From assembly GCA_026770575.1 (NCBI GenBank), contig MU657251.1, positions 65,326 through 129,325 of the forward strand: a stretch of DNA of 64,000 nt. The letters run 5' to 3'. Positions within the stretch are counted from its first letter, which is position 1. Every line of letters begins with the position of its first letter. The translations under genes were made by a program, and so were the position numbers. Under the pieces are notes generated by a model, which saw only the letters and a program-made list of their open reading frames with translations, was not told the origin of the DNA and ran no database searches. Shown here piece by piece: positions 31,186 to 40,037 of this stretch. The DNA is from Pelagophyceae sp. CCMP2097 (taxonomy: Eukaryota; Sar; Pelagophyceae).

Positions 31186-32205
31186 TTAGTCTTGGTAGAG
31201 ATAGGCGAGCACGGGCTGCTGCGTGCGCGGGAGGACGTCGACGGGCGCGAGGTCCCTCGTTTCGCCGTCGGCTCTGCGGTGGTCCAGGACCACGTCGCTG
31301 GGCGCGAGCATGAGGCCGTGTTGCGGCGGGCAGCGGAAGTACTCTCGACCTTTCACCGTCCCGTCGTGCTTGCCACAAGGCCCCTCGAGCTCGACGCCAA
31401 CCATGACGCCGTCGGTGTAGCCCACGGGCCCGCGGAAGCGGACTAAGGCCGCGGCGGGCTCGCGCGAAGACGAGATGAATACGCGGACGCGGTCGCCGAC
31501 GTGGATGCCCTCGCCGCGCGTAGCCTCTCGGTCGCGCCGCTGCTGCGCGCGGCCCGCGAGGCCCCGGAGAGCCCCGGCGATCGCGTCGCGTCGCGCCTGC
31601 AGCTGCGCCTGCCGGTGCGCCTCGGCCCGGCCGCGGTCCAAGAACTCGGCGCCCAACGAAGCCTTGACTTCGGGTATGGCCAGGAGATATTCGACTATAG
31701 GCTTGTGGCCGCGCCGTTTCGCCATCCAGAGCGCGTCGGCGCCGCGCGACTTTTCCGACTTTGAATCGAAGAGCGCGTTAAGGCCCTCCGCGACGTCCAG
31801 CACGTCGACGCGGCCCTGGTCCACGAGCGCCATCAGCAGATCGAGGTAGCCGTTGATCGCACACGCATGCAACGCGGTGACGCCGCTGTGGCGGCACTTG
31901 GCCGTGGCGTAGAGACTCGACTTGCCCTGCGCCGCGAGCTGGCGCAAGATCACCGCCTGGTTTTTAGACTCGCGGCCAGTGCCCGTGTCAATCCGCCAGC
32001 CGCCGGGCTCAAAAACGGCCGCCAGGAGCTGGTGTACGGGGTCCGCCGCGTCCAACGCAAAGGGCGTCACCGGGGGCGCGTTGACGCGGTAGCCTTTGAG
32101 ACCAAAAACGTCGTCGCGCACCATTCTAGCCGCCTCGTCGGCGCCCGCCGGCGGTGGAGCCTCGGCGGAGGCGTCCGAGTCGTCGTCACTCTGCTCTCGT
32201 GGCAT
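31186..32205 (-). CDS. Ankyrin-repeat protein with C-terminal CAP-Gly domain
   Basis: Single exon, 339 aa from the ATG at 32205 (the longer frame begins with TTG). An acidic N-terminus is followed by ankyrin-type helices (GVTALHACAINGYLDLLMALVDQG; GADALWMAKRRGHKPIVEYLL). A coiled, Arg-rich segment comes next, then a CAP-Gly domain: GDRVRVF, RGPVGYTDGVMVGVELEGP, GKHDGTVKGREYFRCPPQHG. GKHDG stands for the canonical GKNDG that grips the tubulin EEY/F tail. Inferred to bind microtubules or tubulin. Divergent from the phosphatase-like gene (136 bp). Confidence 0.85.
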   Translation of the reverse strand: MPREQSDDDSDASAEAPPPAGADEAARMVRDDVFGLKGYRVNAPPVTPFALDAADPVHQLLAAVFEPGGWRIDTGTGRESKNQAVILRQLAAQGKSSLYATAKCRHSGVTALHACAINGYLDLLMALVDQGRVDVLDVAEGLNALFDSKSEKSRGADALWMAKRRGHKPIVEYLLAIPEVKASLGAEFLDRGRAEAHRQAQLQARRDAIAGALRGLAGRAQQRRDREATRGEGIHVGDRVRVFISSSREPAAALVRFRGPVGYTDGVMVGVELEGPCGKHDGTVKGREYFRCPPQHGLMLAPSDVVLDHRRADGETRDLAPVDVLPRTQQPVLAYLYQD

Positions 32206-32253
32206 GGTGGAGGCGCGCCGAGGCACGACCTCGTCCCGGCGCAACGCTATGCG

Positions 32254-32261
32254 TCGCTAAA
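32254..32261. promoter_or_regulatory. TCGCTAAA motif in a divergent promoter
   Basis: Sits in the 136-bp gap between start codons 32205 (minus) and 32342 (plus), 48 bp from the first. Inferred. Confidence 0.35.
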
Positions 32262-32341
32262 AAGCAACAAACGTCGCGTCGCGACGTCGACGGCCGCGGC
32301 AGTGTCGTCTGCGCAGCGTCGATAGCAGCGTCGACGCTGCC

Positions 32342-33432
32342 ATGCTGCCTCGGGCGTCGCTGGCGCTGCTGCTGCTCGTCGGCACGGACGGCTTGGCTCT
32401 GACGGGCGTGCGCAACTTTCGCCCTCTTGCCGGCGCCGCCGCCGCGCTCCCAATTTCAAGATCCGCGAATCTCGACGCGGCGACGGAGGCGGACGCGCAG
32501 CGCCTCATTTCCCTCGGCCCGAGGATCATCGAACTGCGCAACCGCGACGAGGGCAAACGCCACGAACGGTCCGCCGGCTCGGTCGCGCTCTACGCCGCGC
32601 TCTCGGTGCGGCGCCGCGACGGCCCGGAGTCGCGCGAGGCCGACGCACACCGGATGCTCGGGGTCCCGAGCCGTGGATCGTGCGGCCTAGGTCTCGGAGC
32701 GGCCGATCCTCGAGGACACGGATGCGTTTTGGACGGCCGTCCGCCTCGACGCGCCGCGCGGCAGCCTCGCCTGGGAAAATGTGGCGATGATCTGGTCCGC
32801 CGAGCCGCTCAACGCGGCGCTCTCGCGGACGCTGGAGCGCGGCGGCCTCGCCGCGCTCTACCGCGCGACGCTCCGGTCCGCGCCCCTCAAGCTCGGCGCC
32901 GTGGCACGCGAGGTCCTCGAGTGCGTCGAGGCCGGCCAGCCAGTCGTTTTCAACTGCCAAAAGGGCAAGGACCGCACGGGTGCGACGAAAGGGACCCGTC
33001 GCGCGCGCCGCCGCCGGCGAGGCCGCGCTGCGCGTAGGGCTCGTGGCCGCGCTCCTCGAGACGACCATCGGCGTGCCCCGGGCGCGCGTCGTCGATTCGT
33101 ACTCGTTGTCGGGTGCGAACCTTGGGGGCGAGGACGCGCGCGCGGCCGGCGAGGACGCGTCGGCCGCGGCGGCCGGCGGCGCGGGTTCTCCTGCGTCGGC
33201 CGCCGCCAAGGACAAGGACGCGGCGGACATCGACTGGTCGATCTTCCGCGGGTCGCCGGCCGCCGCCATGGCGTCGACGCTGGCCTGGCTCGACGGCGAA
33301 TTCGGCGGCGTCGACAAATACCTCGACCAGTGCTGCGGCTTCAGCCTCGACGAACAGTTGCGCCTCCGCACGCTGGCGGCCGCGCCGGCGGCGACGGCCG
33401 ACGCGCCGAAAACTGTCGACGCGCTTCGATGA
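32342..33432 (+). CDS. Tyrosine-phosphatase family (Y_phosphatase3-like) secreted or organelle protein
   Basis: Exons 32342-32605, 32691-32979 and 33038-33432 give 315 aa. A hydrophobic leader (LALLLLVGTDGLA) is followed by the LipA/SIW14-like pattern NFRPLAG.., ISRSANLDAATEADAQRLISLGPRIIELRNRDEG. The active loop is VVFNCQKGKDRTG, which keeps C-x5-R but has Asn where the HCx5R His should be. GLVAALLETTIGVP and VVDSYSLS follow, as in active members. A 40-aa Ala/Gly/Asp insert comes next. Family members remove phosphate from tyrosine or phosphoinositides. The His change may lower but need not abolish activity. Confidence 0.75.
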
Positions 33433-33767
33433 TAGTAAAGGTCCGACGCGTCTTGGAGAAGCGCTGGACCTGCAGGCCTCGACACTTCCATCCGGTGCCG
33501 TTGGGGTTGTGATGGTGAGTTGTGTGTTGGGGCTACTATAAAGCAGGTCGAGAGTCGCGACCTACAGGGTGGACACCACGCGTCCACGGCCGCTCCCGCG
33601 CGTGTGTGTGTGTGGCGGTCCTCGCTAAATTAAATTTAGGCGATCATTACTGGGCCGTTCCAGTGGGTCCAAGAAGGCTCCTCTTGGTCGAGGACGTCCG
33701 CGTCCTCGTCCCGCACCGCCCAACAGCATCGGTCGACGCTCTTGACGGAGGGCGGTCGATCCGTGTG
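33433..33767. other. Intergenic region
   Basis: Contains a (GT)n run near 33602 and TCGCTAAA at 33622-33629. No gene seen. Confidence 0.55.
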
Positions 33768-34435
33768 ATGGCGCCGTCCTTGAGCGCCGTGGTGTTCCTC
33801 GCTTTATTGGCGGGCGCGCGCGCGCGCGCGCCGCGGCTGAACAGCACCGCCGACTCGATCGACTACAAGTACGTCTCGCCGAATCCGTACTCGTGGCGCT
33901 ACCTCGGCAACCCGTGGATCCTGCTCTGCCCGCTCCTCAAGATAAACGACACGTCGAGCGGGACCCTTTCCGAGGCCTACATCACCTTCGACCCAGCGTC
34001 GTACGACGGTGCGCCTCTTGTCGCCGGGCCCGCCGCGGCATACGGCGCCGCTTAGGCGACTCGCTGCGCTACGTGACGCGGTTCGGCGGAATAGAAGGCT
34101 ACTTCGACCCCGACGCAGGTCAGTGCGCGCGCGCGCGCGGCGCCTGCGAAGCGACCGGGCGTGGCGGCACGCCCGCGAAGCGACCGGGCGTAGGCTTGAT
34201 GTCGTTCCACGGCGGCGGCACGGTCGCGGCGTGGCAGCAGGCACTGCGGACGGTGTCGTACAAGGCCAAGCCGACGCTGTCCGTGCGCGACCACCCCAAC
34301 GAGCACTCGAGGCGCGCCAACATCACAGTCGTCGACGGCACGGATCTGAAGAGCCTTGAGTTTGACGTGCACGTACGCCTGACTTCGGCGCACGTCGTGA
34401 TATCCGACAAATCCGTCACCATCATCACCCTGTGA
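33768..34435 (+). CDS. Secreted protein with a cadherin-like/CSPG-type fold
   Basis: Exons 33768-34008, 34056-34118 and 34194-34435 give 181 aa. A signal peptide (VVFLALLAGARARA) leads to the sequon NSTA and later NDTS. The C-terminal part has MSFHGGGTVAAWQQALRTVSY and RRANITVVDG, the ALR-V-Y..R-ITF-V-DG pattern found in cadherin-like and CSPG repeats of extracellular proteins. It has only one such unit, where family members usually have many, so the gene may continue through an unseen intron. Intron 2 carries a duplicated CGAAGCGACCGGGCGT. Extracellular adhesion or matrix role is inferred only. Confidence 0.55.
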
Positions 34436-34470
34436 ATCATTTAATGTGTATGTGCATCGCCCGCGGCCCT

Positions 34471-35697
34471 TCATCTCGACGGCCGCGCTCGGAAGAAGAG
34501 GCGCTTCGTGGTACCGGAGAGGATCAACTGCGCGTGGTCACCGGGGAGGCGCTGCAGCCACCGCCGCGCCGAATCGAGCGCCGCGTCGTACCGCAGCCGC
34601 GGCATCGGGAACTCGCAGCCCCAGAGCAGCCGGCCCGGCCCTACGGGCGACGTGCCGCGACGCCCCTCCCGCGGACGCAGGCGCACCATATATTCGGAGG
34701 AGTTCGTGCATGCGCGAATCGCGGTCCTCGGGCGGCCGCGATTCGCTAAAGAGCGGCGAGACGTCGAGGTGGAGCTGCGGGAACTTTACGCCGAGCGTCA
34801 GCGCCTGCGCCCACCTAGAGCGGCGGTGCACCTGAGCGGCGGTCTCGTGCGCGGGCCCGGCTTGGACGCACGCCTCGTCGGCGTCGGGCAGCCAGTGGTC
34901 GAGGAATACAGCGACGGCGGGGACTTCGTCCATTAGGTTCTCGAGCGACGGCGCAATAGAGGCGAGATTTCGCGCGTCCACGGAGACGGCTAGGCGCAGG
35001 CCAGCGCACTGCGCGAAGAGCGCGCGGCCCGTGGCGTCGGCGAGCCAGTCGCCTCGCCGCACCGCAACCGGCCAGAGTTGCGGGTCGAAGCGCACGCCGG
35101 CAAGGCCCGCTTCCGTGCGTGCGACTTTGGCCAATGCGTCGCTCGCCTCGTTGGGCGCGCGGCTTGGGTCCGCGAGGAGCAGGTAGCGCAGGCGGGGGGA
35201 ACCCGCGGCGGTGGTGGAAATGTAGGAGTGGTCGAAGCCCGCCGCCATTGGCTGCACGAGCAGCGCCGCCTCAACACCTAACGACACGCTGAGCGCACGG
35301 TGCCTTCGCCTTCGGGTATGCGAACCACACGTCGTGCGCCCATGAGGGACGCACCTGCGGCGTCCATGGCGGCTATGAGCGCCTCGGCCGACGCGTCTAG
35401 CGCCTCGGCCTCTGAGCCTTCCGCCCCGTTTCCGGCGGTTCGCGGTGGTTCGATCCAGATGCTCGCGTGCGCGTCCACGGCGGCGTAGCGCGTTTCGACG
35501 AGCTGGTGGATGCCGACGCCCGGGACGCGGAATATGTAGCGCGAGCCGCAGAAGAGCAGGCCCAGGATGCAGGCGAAACTGATTTGCGATTGGCTTTCCA
35601 TCGACAGCTTCACCGCCTTGCGCTCCAGGCAACGCCCAAACTGCGTCAGCACCATGACGCACGAGAACAAGACGAAGAAGAAGAGCTGGCGCACCAT
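34471..35697 (-). CDS. Amidohydrolase (TIM-barrel) with N-terminal membrane anchor
   Basis: Exons complement 35355-35697, 34687-35277 and 34471-34640 give 367 aa. MVRQLFFFVLFSCVMVL is a signal anchor. The barrel has DAHASIWIEPPRT, EAALLVQPMAAGFDHSY, RYLLLADP, GVRFDPQLWP, VAVFLDHW, KFPQLHLDVSPLF, LLWGCEFPMPR and GTTKRLFF, the strand order of amidohydrolase_2 enzymes. The family hydrolyses or decarboxylates small aromatic and lactone substrates with a bound metal. The first-strand H-x-H is not intact (DAHAS), so metal binding may differ. Substrate unknown. Confidence 0.75.
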
Positions 35698-35882
35698 CGT
35701 CGCAGCGCCTCGCCTCGGCGGCTGTGACCCGAGCCAACGAACTGGGCGGGGAAACCCGCAGCCGATCGACTTGCTTTCTCGGCGAGACGTCTACGTAAAT
35801 CTACTCTCGACAACGCGCACCGGTGAACCCGGGCCGACTCGGGGTCCAGGGTCGTAGATCTCGGGCCCGCGCGCGCGCAAGG

Positions 35883-36732
35883 ATGGGTGGCCCTCGGGGT
35901 AAAGGGCAAGGCTTGCATAGCGGGCAGTACGGCCCTGCAGGGACGCCCGACGGCGGCGGAGGCGGTGCGTCGCGGCGGCGGCGCACCAGTGTATATACAC
36001 TGGTGTGACGCTTCGCGCGGCTTCGCAGCTTTGCAAGTCACAAGCCGTCGTCGACGAGGCCCCCGCGGTTGATGGCATCTATGCGTAGGCGGCAACGGCA
36101 AAGGCGCGTCAGGAGGCAAAGGCAAAGGCCGGGGCCGCGGCGGCGGCAAGGGCGGCGGCGGCAAGGGCGGCAAGGGCGGCGGCAAGGGCGGCGGCGGCAA
36201 GGGCAAGGGCGGGTCCCGGGACTCTGACGGGCCCGTGCAATTCAACGTCGACGCTGTCGTCCAGAACCCGTGGGCAGACCTCGAGCGCTCCCACGGCCTC
36301 GCGCCGTCGCCGTTGGCCGCCGTGACGCCCGACCCGCCGCGCGCATCCAGCGCGGCGGCGCGCCCCGTCGCCGCGGCATACGACGAGGACCGCGAGGCGG
36401 CGGCGGCCGATAACCGCGCCTCGCAGCCGGCTAGTCCCCAACAGAACGACGACGACGATGACAACGACGACGACGCCGGTGAAGAAGACGACGTGGCGGC
36501 CATGTTTCAAGCGCGACGAAGTGAACTGTCCCTTCCGCCGCCGCGAGGCGCGCCCGCCGCTCCCGCGCGCGCGGCCCTCGTGCTCCCTCCCGCGCGCGCG
36601 GCCCTCGTCCTCCCGCCGCCGCGCGCTTCGCTCGTTCTCCCGCCGCCGCAGAACCCGACGGCCATGGACGAGGAAAGCGTTGCGAAGAAGCTCCGCGTCG
36701 AACCGGCCGCCGACTCGACGCCGGCATCCTAA
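35883..36732 (+). CDS. Gly/Lys-rich nuclear-type protein, unrecognised
   Basis: Exons 35883-35964 and 36089-36732, with a 124-bp intron (GTGCGTCG..GCGTAG), give 241 aa. The N-terminal third is almost only Gly, Lys and Arg (GGKGKGRGRGGGKGG style), as in RNA-binding RGG proteins. Then come VQFNVDAVVQNPWADLERS, an acidic run (NDDDDDNDDDAGEEDD), three copies of an ARAALVLPP-type repeat, and ESVAKKLRVEPAA, a possible nuclear localisation signal. No enzyme domain. RNA-binding or nuclear function is a guess from composition. The intron holds a 22-bp perfect palindrome. Confidence 0.55.
35984..36005. repeat. Perfect 22-bp palindrome inside an intron
   Basis: CACCAGTGTATATACACTGG plus TG equals its own reverse complement. 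It can form an 11-bp hairpin or be a dyad binding site. AT-rich centre in GC-rich surroundings. Confidence 0.85.
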
Positions 36733-36857
36733 TCGACCGAGCCTGCAGACTCGACTGACCGGGTTCTCGAGCCGGCGCGTGCCGGAGTGAAATCTGGGCG
36801 GTTTCCGAAGTTGGCTGCGAACTTAAGAAGGGAGGGACCGCCGCCAGGCGCGACTCG

Positions 36858-37397
36858 TCATTGTTGTGAGCACTGCTCGTACGTCGAGCAACACTCATCC
36901 CTGCACTCGCCGAGGCACTGCGCCCTCTCCTTCTCCGGCCCGGTTGTGGGCTTCTGGCAGCGCGCGAGGCACTGGGAGAGGCACTGGAGGTAGCCGTAAT
37001 CCTTCTTCGTCCCTTTGGTCTCGCCCGCCGGCGCAGGGCCGTCCGGGTTCTTCCCCGAGATCCAAGTCTTCGCCGGCGCCGGAGCCGGACCTAGACCGCG
37101 GGCTGTGGGCCCGCGTCGGCGAAACGGGGAGTCTCACGTACCGAGGCTGCTCGCCGCGACCACGGGGAGCGTCGTCAGCTTACGGATCGTGTCGCGGCGG
37201 CTCACGCTCGCTGCGCACCTAGCGTCGTCGTTCATCGCATCGCGCTCGCGCCGCTCTCGCAGCCGAGGGGGTCCGAACGACGCTGCTGGGAACGCCGAGT
37301 GCAGCGAGACCAACCTATCGAGGCAGGCATCAACAGAGCCGCTACCGGGTATGCATCGCATGGCAACGCACCATACGAGGAGCGCGCGGCACAGCAT
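36858..37397 (-). CDS. Plastid-targeted small Cys-rich protein
   Basis: Exons complement 37142-37397 and 36858-37090, with intron GTACGTGAG..GTCTAG, give 162 aa. A hydrophobic leader (ALLVWCVAM) is followed by HSAFPAASFGPP, close to the ASA-F-P cleavage motif of stramenopile plastid proteins. SRRDTIRKLTTLPVVAASSLG comes next, which looks like a twin-arginine thylakoid signal. The mature part is KTWISGKNPDG, GTKKDYGYLQCLSQCLARCQ, GPEKERAQCLGECRDECC and STYEQCSQQ. It resembles a conserved plant and algal plastid protein that I cannot name. The eight Cys are likely disulfide or metal bound. Lumen location is inferred. Confidence 0.65.
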
Positions 37398-37465
37398 CGA
37401 ACTTGAAGCCCGGCGCGCGCGTCGTATTATCGCTGAATAAACGGTCGCTAAATTATTCTGAAGAT

Positions 37466-37514
37466 GGCAATCACTGACAGTGTCACTGGCAGTGACAGTA
37501 GGAATTCCTAGTGA
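37466..37514. repeat. Short palindrome-rich element
   Basis: AATCACTGACAGTGTCACTG, GTCACTGGCAGTGAC (odd palindrome) and TAGGAATTCCTA (37499-37510) lie back to back. Related to the AATCACTGACTG/TAGGAATTCCTA island at 2575-2749. Confidence 0.6.
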
Positions 37515-37560
37515 CATCAAAGGTTTCTTAAAACTGATGGCGGAGTCGCAGGCGGGCTCG

Positions 37561-37671
37561 GCTCGCTCCCGGTTGCGGTTGTCGGCGCTCACAGCGCTTA
37601 GTTACCAAGGAGTCGCGGGCCTGGCCCGCTCCCGGTTGCGGATGTCGCTCGCAGCGCTTCGTAGTTACCAG
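37561..37671. repeat. Direct repeat spanning the 3' end of the oxygenase gene
   Basis: Two copies (37561-37608 and 37625-37671) share GCTCCCGGTTGCGG, then TGTCG, CAGCGCTT and AGTTACCA. The second contains the stop codon of the gene at 37665-38507. Confidence 0.75.
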
Positions 37672-38507
37672 CTGTACTGCCCCGCCTCGAAGAATTCGGC
37701 GTACTTTTGCTCGTAGATGATGGAGTGGCGCGGCTTCGCTGGGTTGGGCTTGACGACGCGGTGGCGGCACGCGGGCACGCGGCCCGCGGTGGCGGCGTGG
37801 AGCGCCTTGCCGGCGAATAGGACGAGCTCGGTGCCGGCGTGGCACCGCGCCTCGACGGAGACCCAGACTTTGCCGACGGGGTCGTAGACCTCGAGGCCGG
37901 CGACTTCGCTGACCGGCTCGACGACGACGAGCGACGGGTCCGCGTGTTCGGCCACCAGTACGGAAGCGTCGTTGCAGTGCGCGCCGCCAAAGGCGGGCGT
38001 GTTCGGGTAGTGGAACGCGTAGGCGATGGAGTGATCGTCGTCGTCGCGCCGCTTGAGCGGGCCGCTCCGGAGCGCGGCGGCGAGCGCGGCGTCGGCGATT
38101 TTGCGCAGCGGCGTGAGCGCGCTTCGCCAGGCGGCGCGCAGTTCCTCGTCGGGCCAGCCCGTCTCGTCGAACTGGGCCGGCGCGACGCGGAAGGCCTCGC
38201 GGACGCCTTTTTGGAACTCGTAGCCGAGCGAGTACATGGGCATGCCGCGCTCGTTGCAGTAGACGGACCCCGTGCTCGCCTCCTTGACCTCTACGGCGGC
38301 TTTTTCGAAGAAGCATTTCATGAGCTGAGCTAGGTCTGCAAGCGCTCGCTCGAGGCGCGGGCCGAGGCCCGTGACGATGACGAACCCGCGAAGCTCCAGC
38401 AGCTCCGCGCACTCCTGCGAGCCGATTCGGTCCAGCGAGAGCCGCGGCAGCGCGCTTTGCGCGTCCTCGAGCACATAGAAGCGCCTCGTCGGACTAAGCG
38501 ACACCAT
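37665..38507 (-). CDS. 2-oxoglutarate/Fe(II) oxygenase-like (isopenicillin-N-synthase fold)
   Basis: Single exon, 280 aa from the ATG at 38507. The N-terminal part is DIOX_N-like (GFVIVTGLGP). The double-stranded beta-helix core has YPNTPAFGGAHCNDASVL, GLEVYDPVGKVWVSVE, LFAGKALHAATAG, ACRHRVVKPNPAK and RHSIIYEQK. The distal His (ACRHRV) and the R-x-S that binds 2-oxoglutarate (RHS) are present. The first metal motif reads H-C-N-D where H-x-D is expected. Such enzymes hydroxylate small molecules using O2, Fe and 2-oxoglutarate. The altered triad makes activity uncertain. Substrate unknown. Confidence 0.75.
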   Translation of the reverse strand: MVSLSPTRRFYVLEDAQSALPRLSLDRIGSQECAELLELRGFVIVTGLGPRLERALADLAQLMKCFFEKAAVEVKEASTGSVYCNERGMPMYSLGYEFQKGVREAFRVAPAQFDETGWPDEELRAAWRSALTPLRKIADAALAAALRSGPLKRRDDDDHSIAYAFHYPNTPAFGGAHCNDASVLVAEHADPSLVVVEPVSEVAGLEVYDPVGKVWVSVEARCHAGTELVLFAGKALHAATAGRVPACRHRVVKPNPAKPRHSIIYEQKYAEFFEAGQYSW

Positions 38508-39077
38508 TGACGACGTCGACGACACGAGCCGATGACGCCGCCGAGGTCAGCGGCGCGATGCACGCCCGAGCGAGCCACGGCCGGCTGTCAGGCGACGGAC
38601 ATAACGATGCCGCAGCTAATACACGCGCGGCGCGGCCCTCTGGCTGAAGCCCGCTGCGGGAGTCTCGCGTGGGTCCGTCGTCACCAAAAAACATACGTCG
38701 ATCGCCAGACCGGAAATTGTTCAGGCTTTCCACCGCTGGTAGCTCAAATCCAGACGGGAAGTGTCCATGCCGCGGCCTAGAAGACGCCGACCAAGATCGC
38801 AAAACTGAGTCCGGGCCGTTGCCGGGCCCGGGCGGTAATAATCAAATCCCGGTAGTCGCTAAAAAGTTGAAAAAAGTTGAATAGAAAAGTTGAATAGAGC
38901 CGCGCGCGCCGCCCGGGCCGGCGTGACCGTTCCTCTCGTCCCCGGAGGCCCTCCCGACCGGAGGACTTTGGGCGCGGAGCCGCCGCTTCCCGGCGCGGGT
39001 TCCCGAGTCGCGAGCCGGGCGTGGACACCCGCGGCCCCGCCCCGCGCCCCGCGCCACCCGGCGCCGCCCGTGCCGGC
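38508..39077. other. Intergenic region between divergent genes
   Basis: TCGCTAAA at 38856-38863, followed by repeated AAAAGTTGAATAG units (38862-38900). No gene seen. Confidence 0.55.
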
Positions 39078-39754
39078 ATGTCGCCGCCGTCGCCGGCGTC
39101 CGACGCGCCTTCCGCCGTCGCGGCGCCGAAGCCCGGCGCCGCGACGCCGAAGCAGCCGGCGAAGCAGACTGTCAAGCCCAAGGCCGAAAAGCACAGCGCG
39201 AAACACGACCTCGCCGCCATCAAGGAGTTCGAGGACGAGTGCACCGCCGCCCTCGCCGTCATCGAGGAACACATCTACGAGCAGGAGGAGACGTACGCGC
39301 CCGCCTGACTCGCGAATGACGCGATTACGACGGCATCCGCGCCTGCGCTAGGTACCAGGAGGAGAACCCGCAGGGGACCATCGCGCGCGGCTGGGAGGGC
39401 TTCCTCGACGTCCGACCGGGCGGCGTCCAGAAACGAAGAGTCGACGACCGCGACCGGATCTTTTCGTGAGTCTGCCTCCGTCGCGGCCTCCTGCGGCAGC
39501 CGTTCGGGTCGAGGGCCGTCGAGGGCCCCACGCCTAGGATGTCGTCGTGGACGTTTACGTCGCGGAACCCGACGCTCTTCGCCGTGGACCCGCGCGGCGA
39601 CCGCGCCGACTCTGGCGCGGGCCGGCCGAAGCGGCCCTACGGCGCCGAGAAGCGGCCCTACGGCGCGGGCGGCGAGGGCGGCGAGCGCGAGGGCGCCACG
39701 GGCCAGCGCAAGAAGCGCAAGATCCGCGCCACGACGCCGCGCGCAGCGCCGTGA
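39078..39754 (+). CDS. EAF6: EAF6-like subunit of histone acetyltransferase complexes
   Basis: Exons 39078-39292, 39352-39465 and 39538-39754 give 181 aa. After a Pro/Ala/Lys N-terminus comes the EAF6 core AIKEFEDECTAALAVIEEHI, YEQEETY|QEENPQGTIARGWEG, FLDVR and DDRDRIFS|MSSWTFTS. It matches the E..IY.LE..Y....GNI..GW.GYL..DR.FS pattern of EAF6/MEAF6. The protein is a small coiled-coil scaffold of NuA4/MOZ-type acetyltransferases. The C-terminus is basic (GQRKKRKIRATT) with a duplicated KRPYGA. Both introns are needed to join the core. Confidence 0.85.
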
Positions 39755-40037
39755 GCCGCGCCGCGCCGGCCGCGGAAGCCAAGCAGGGCCCCGTGCGCCC
39801 TCGGTGTTCTAAGATGCCTTAGAGCTTGGCGGCTTCGCTCGACGGCGCAGGATCTCCGTGGGACAAGGGGGGGGCGGCACGCGTACCCCGAGAGGATCCA
39901 GTCGCAACGTGAACAGACCCCTGGTTTGGATTTTGGAACATTTCGGTCAAGGCACCGGAGAGCAAACTTCGCGGAGGTAGGCGCTTCGAGTGCGTGCGAG
40001 AAGCCTGTCGGAACAAGTCCACTATGTTGCAAACTCA
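39755..40037. other. Intergenic region between convergent genes
   Basis: No feature supported. A G run sits near 39858. Confidence 0.5.
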
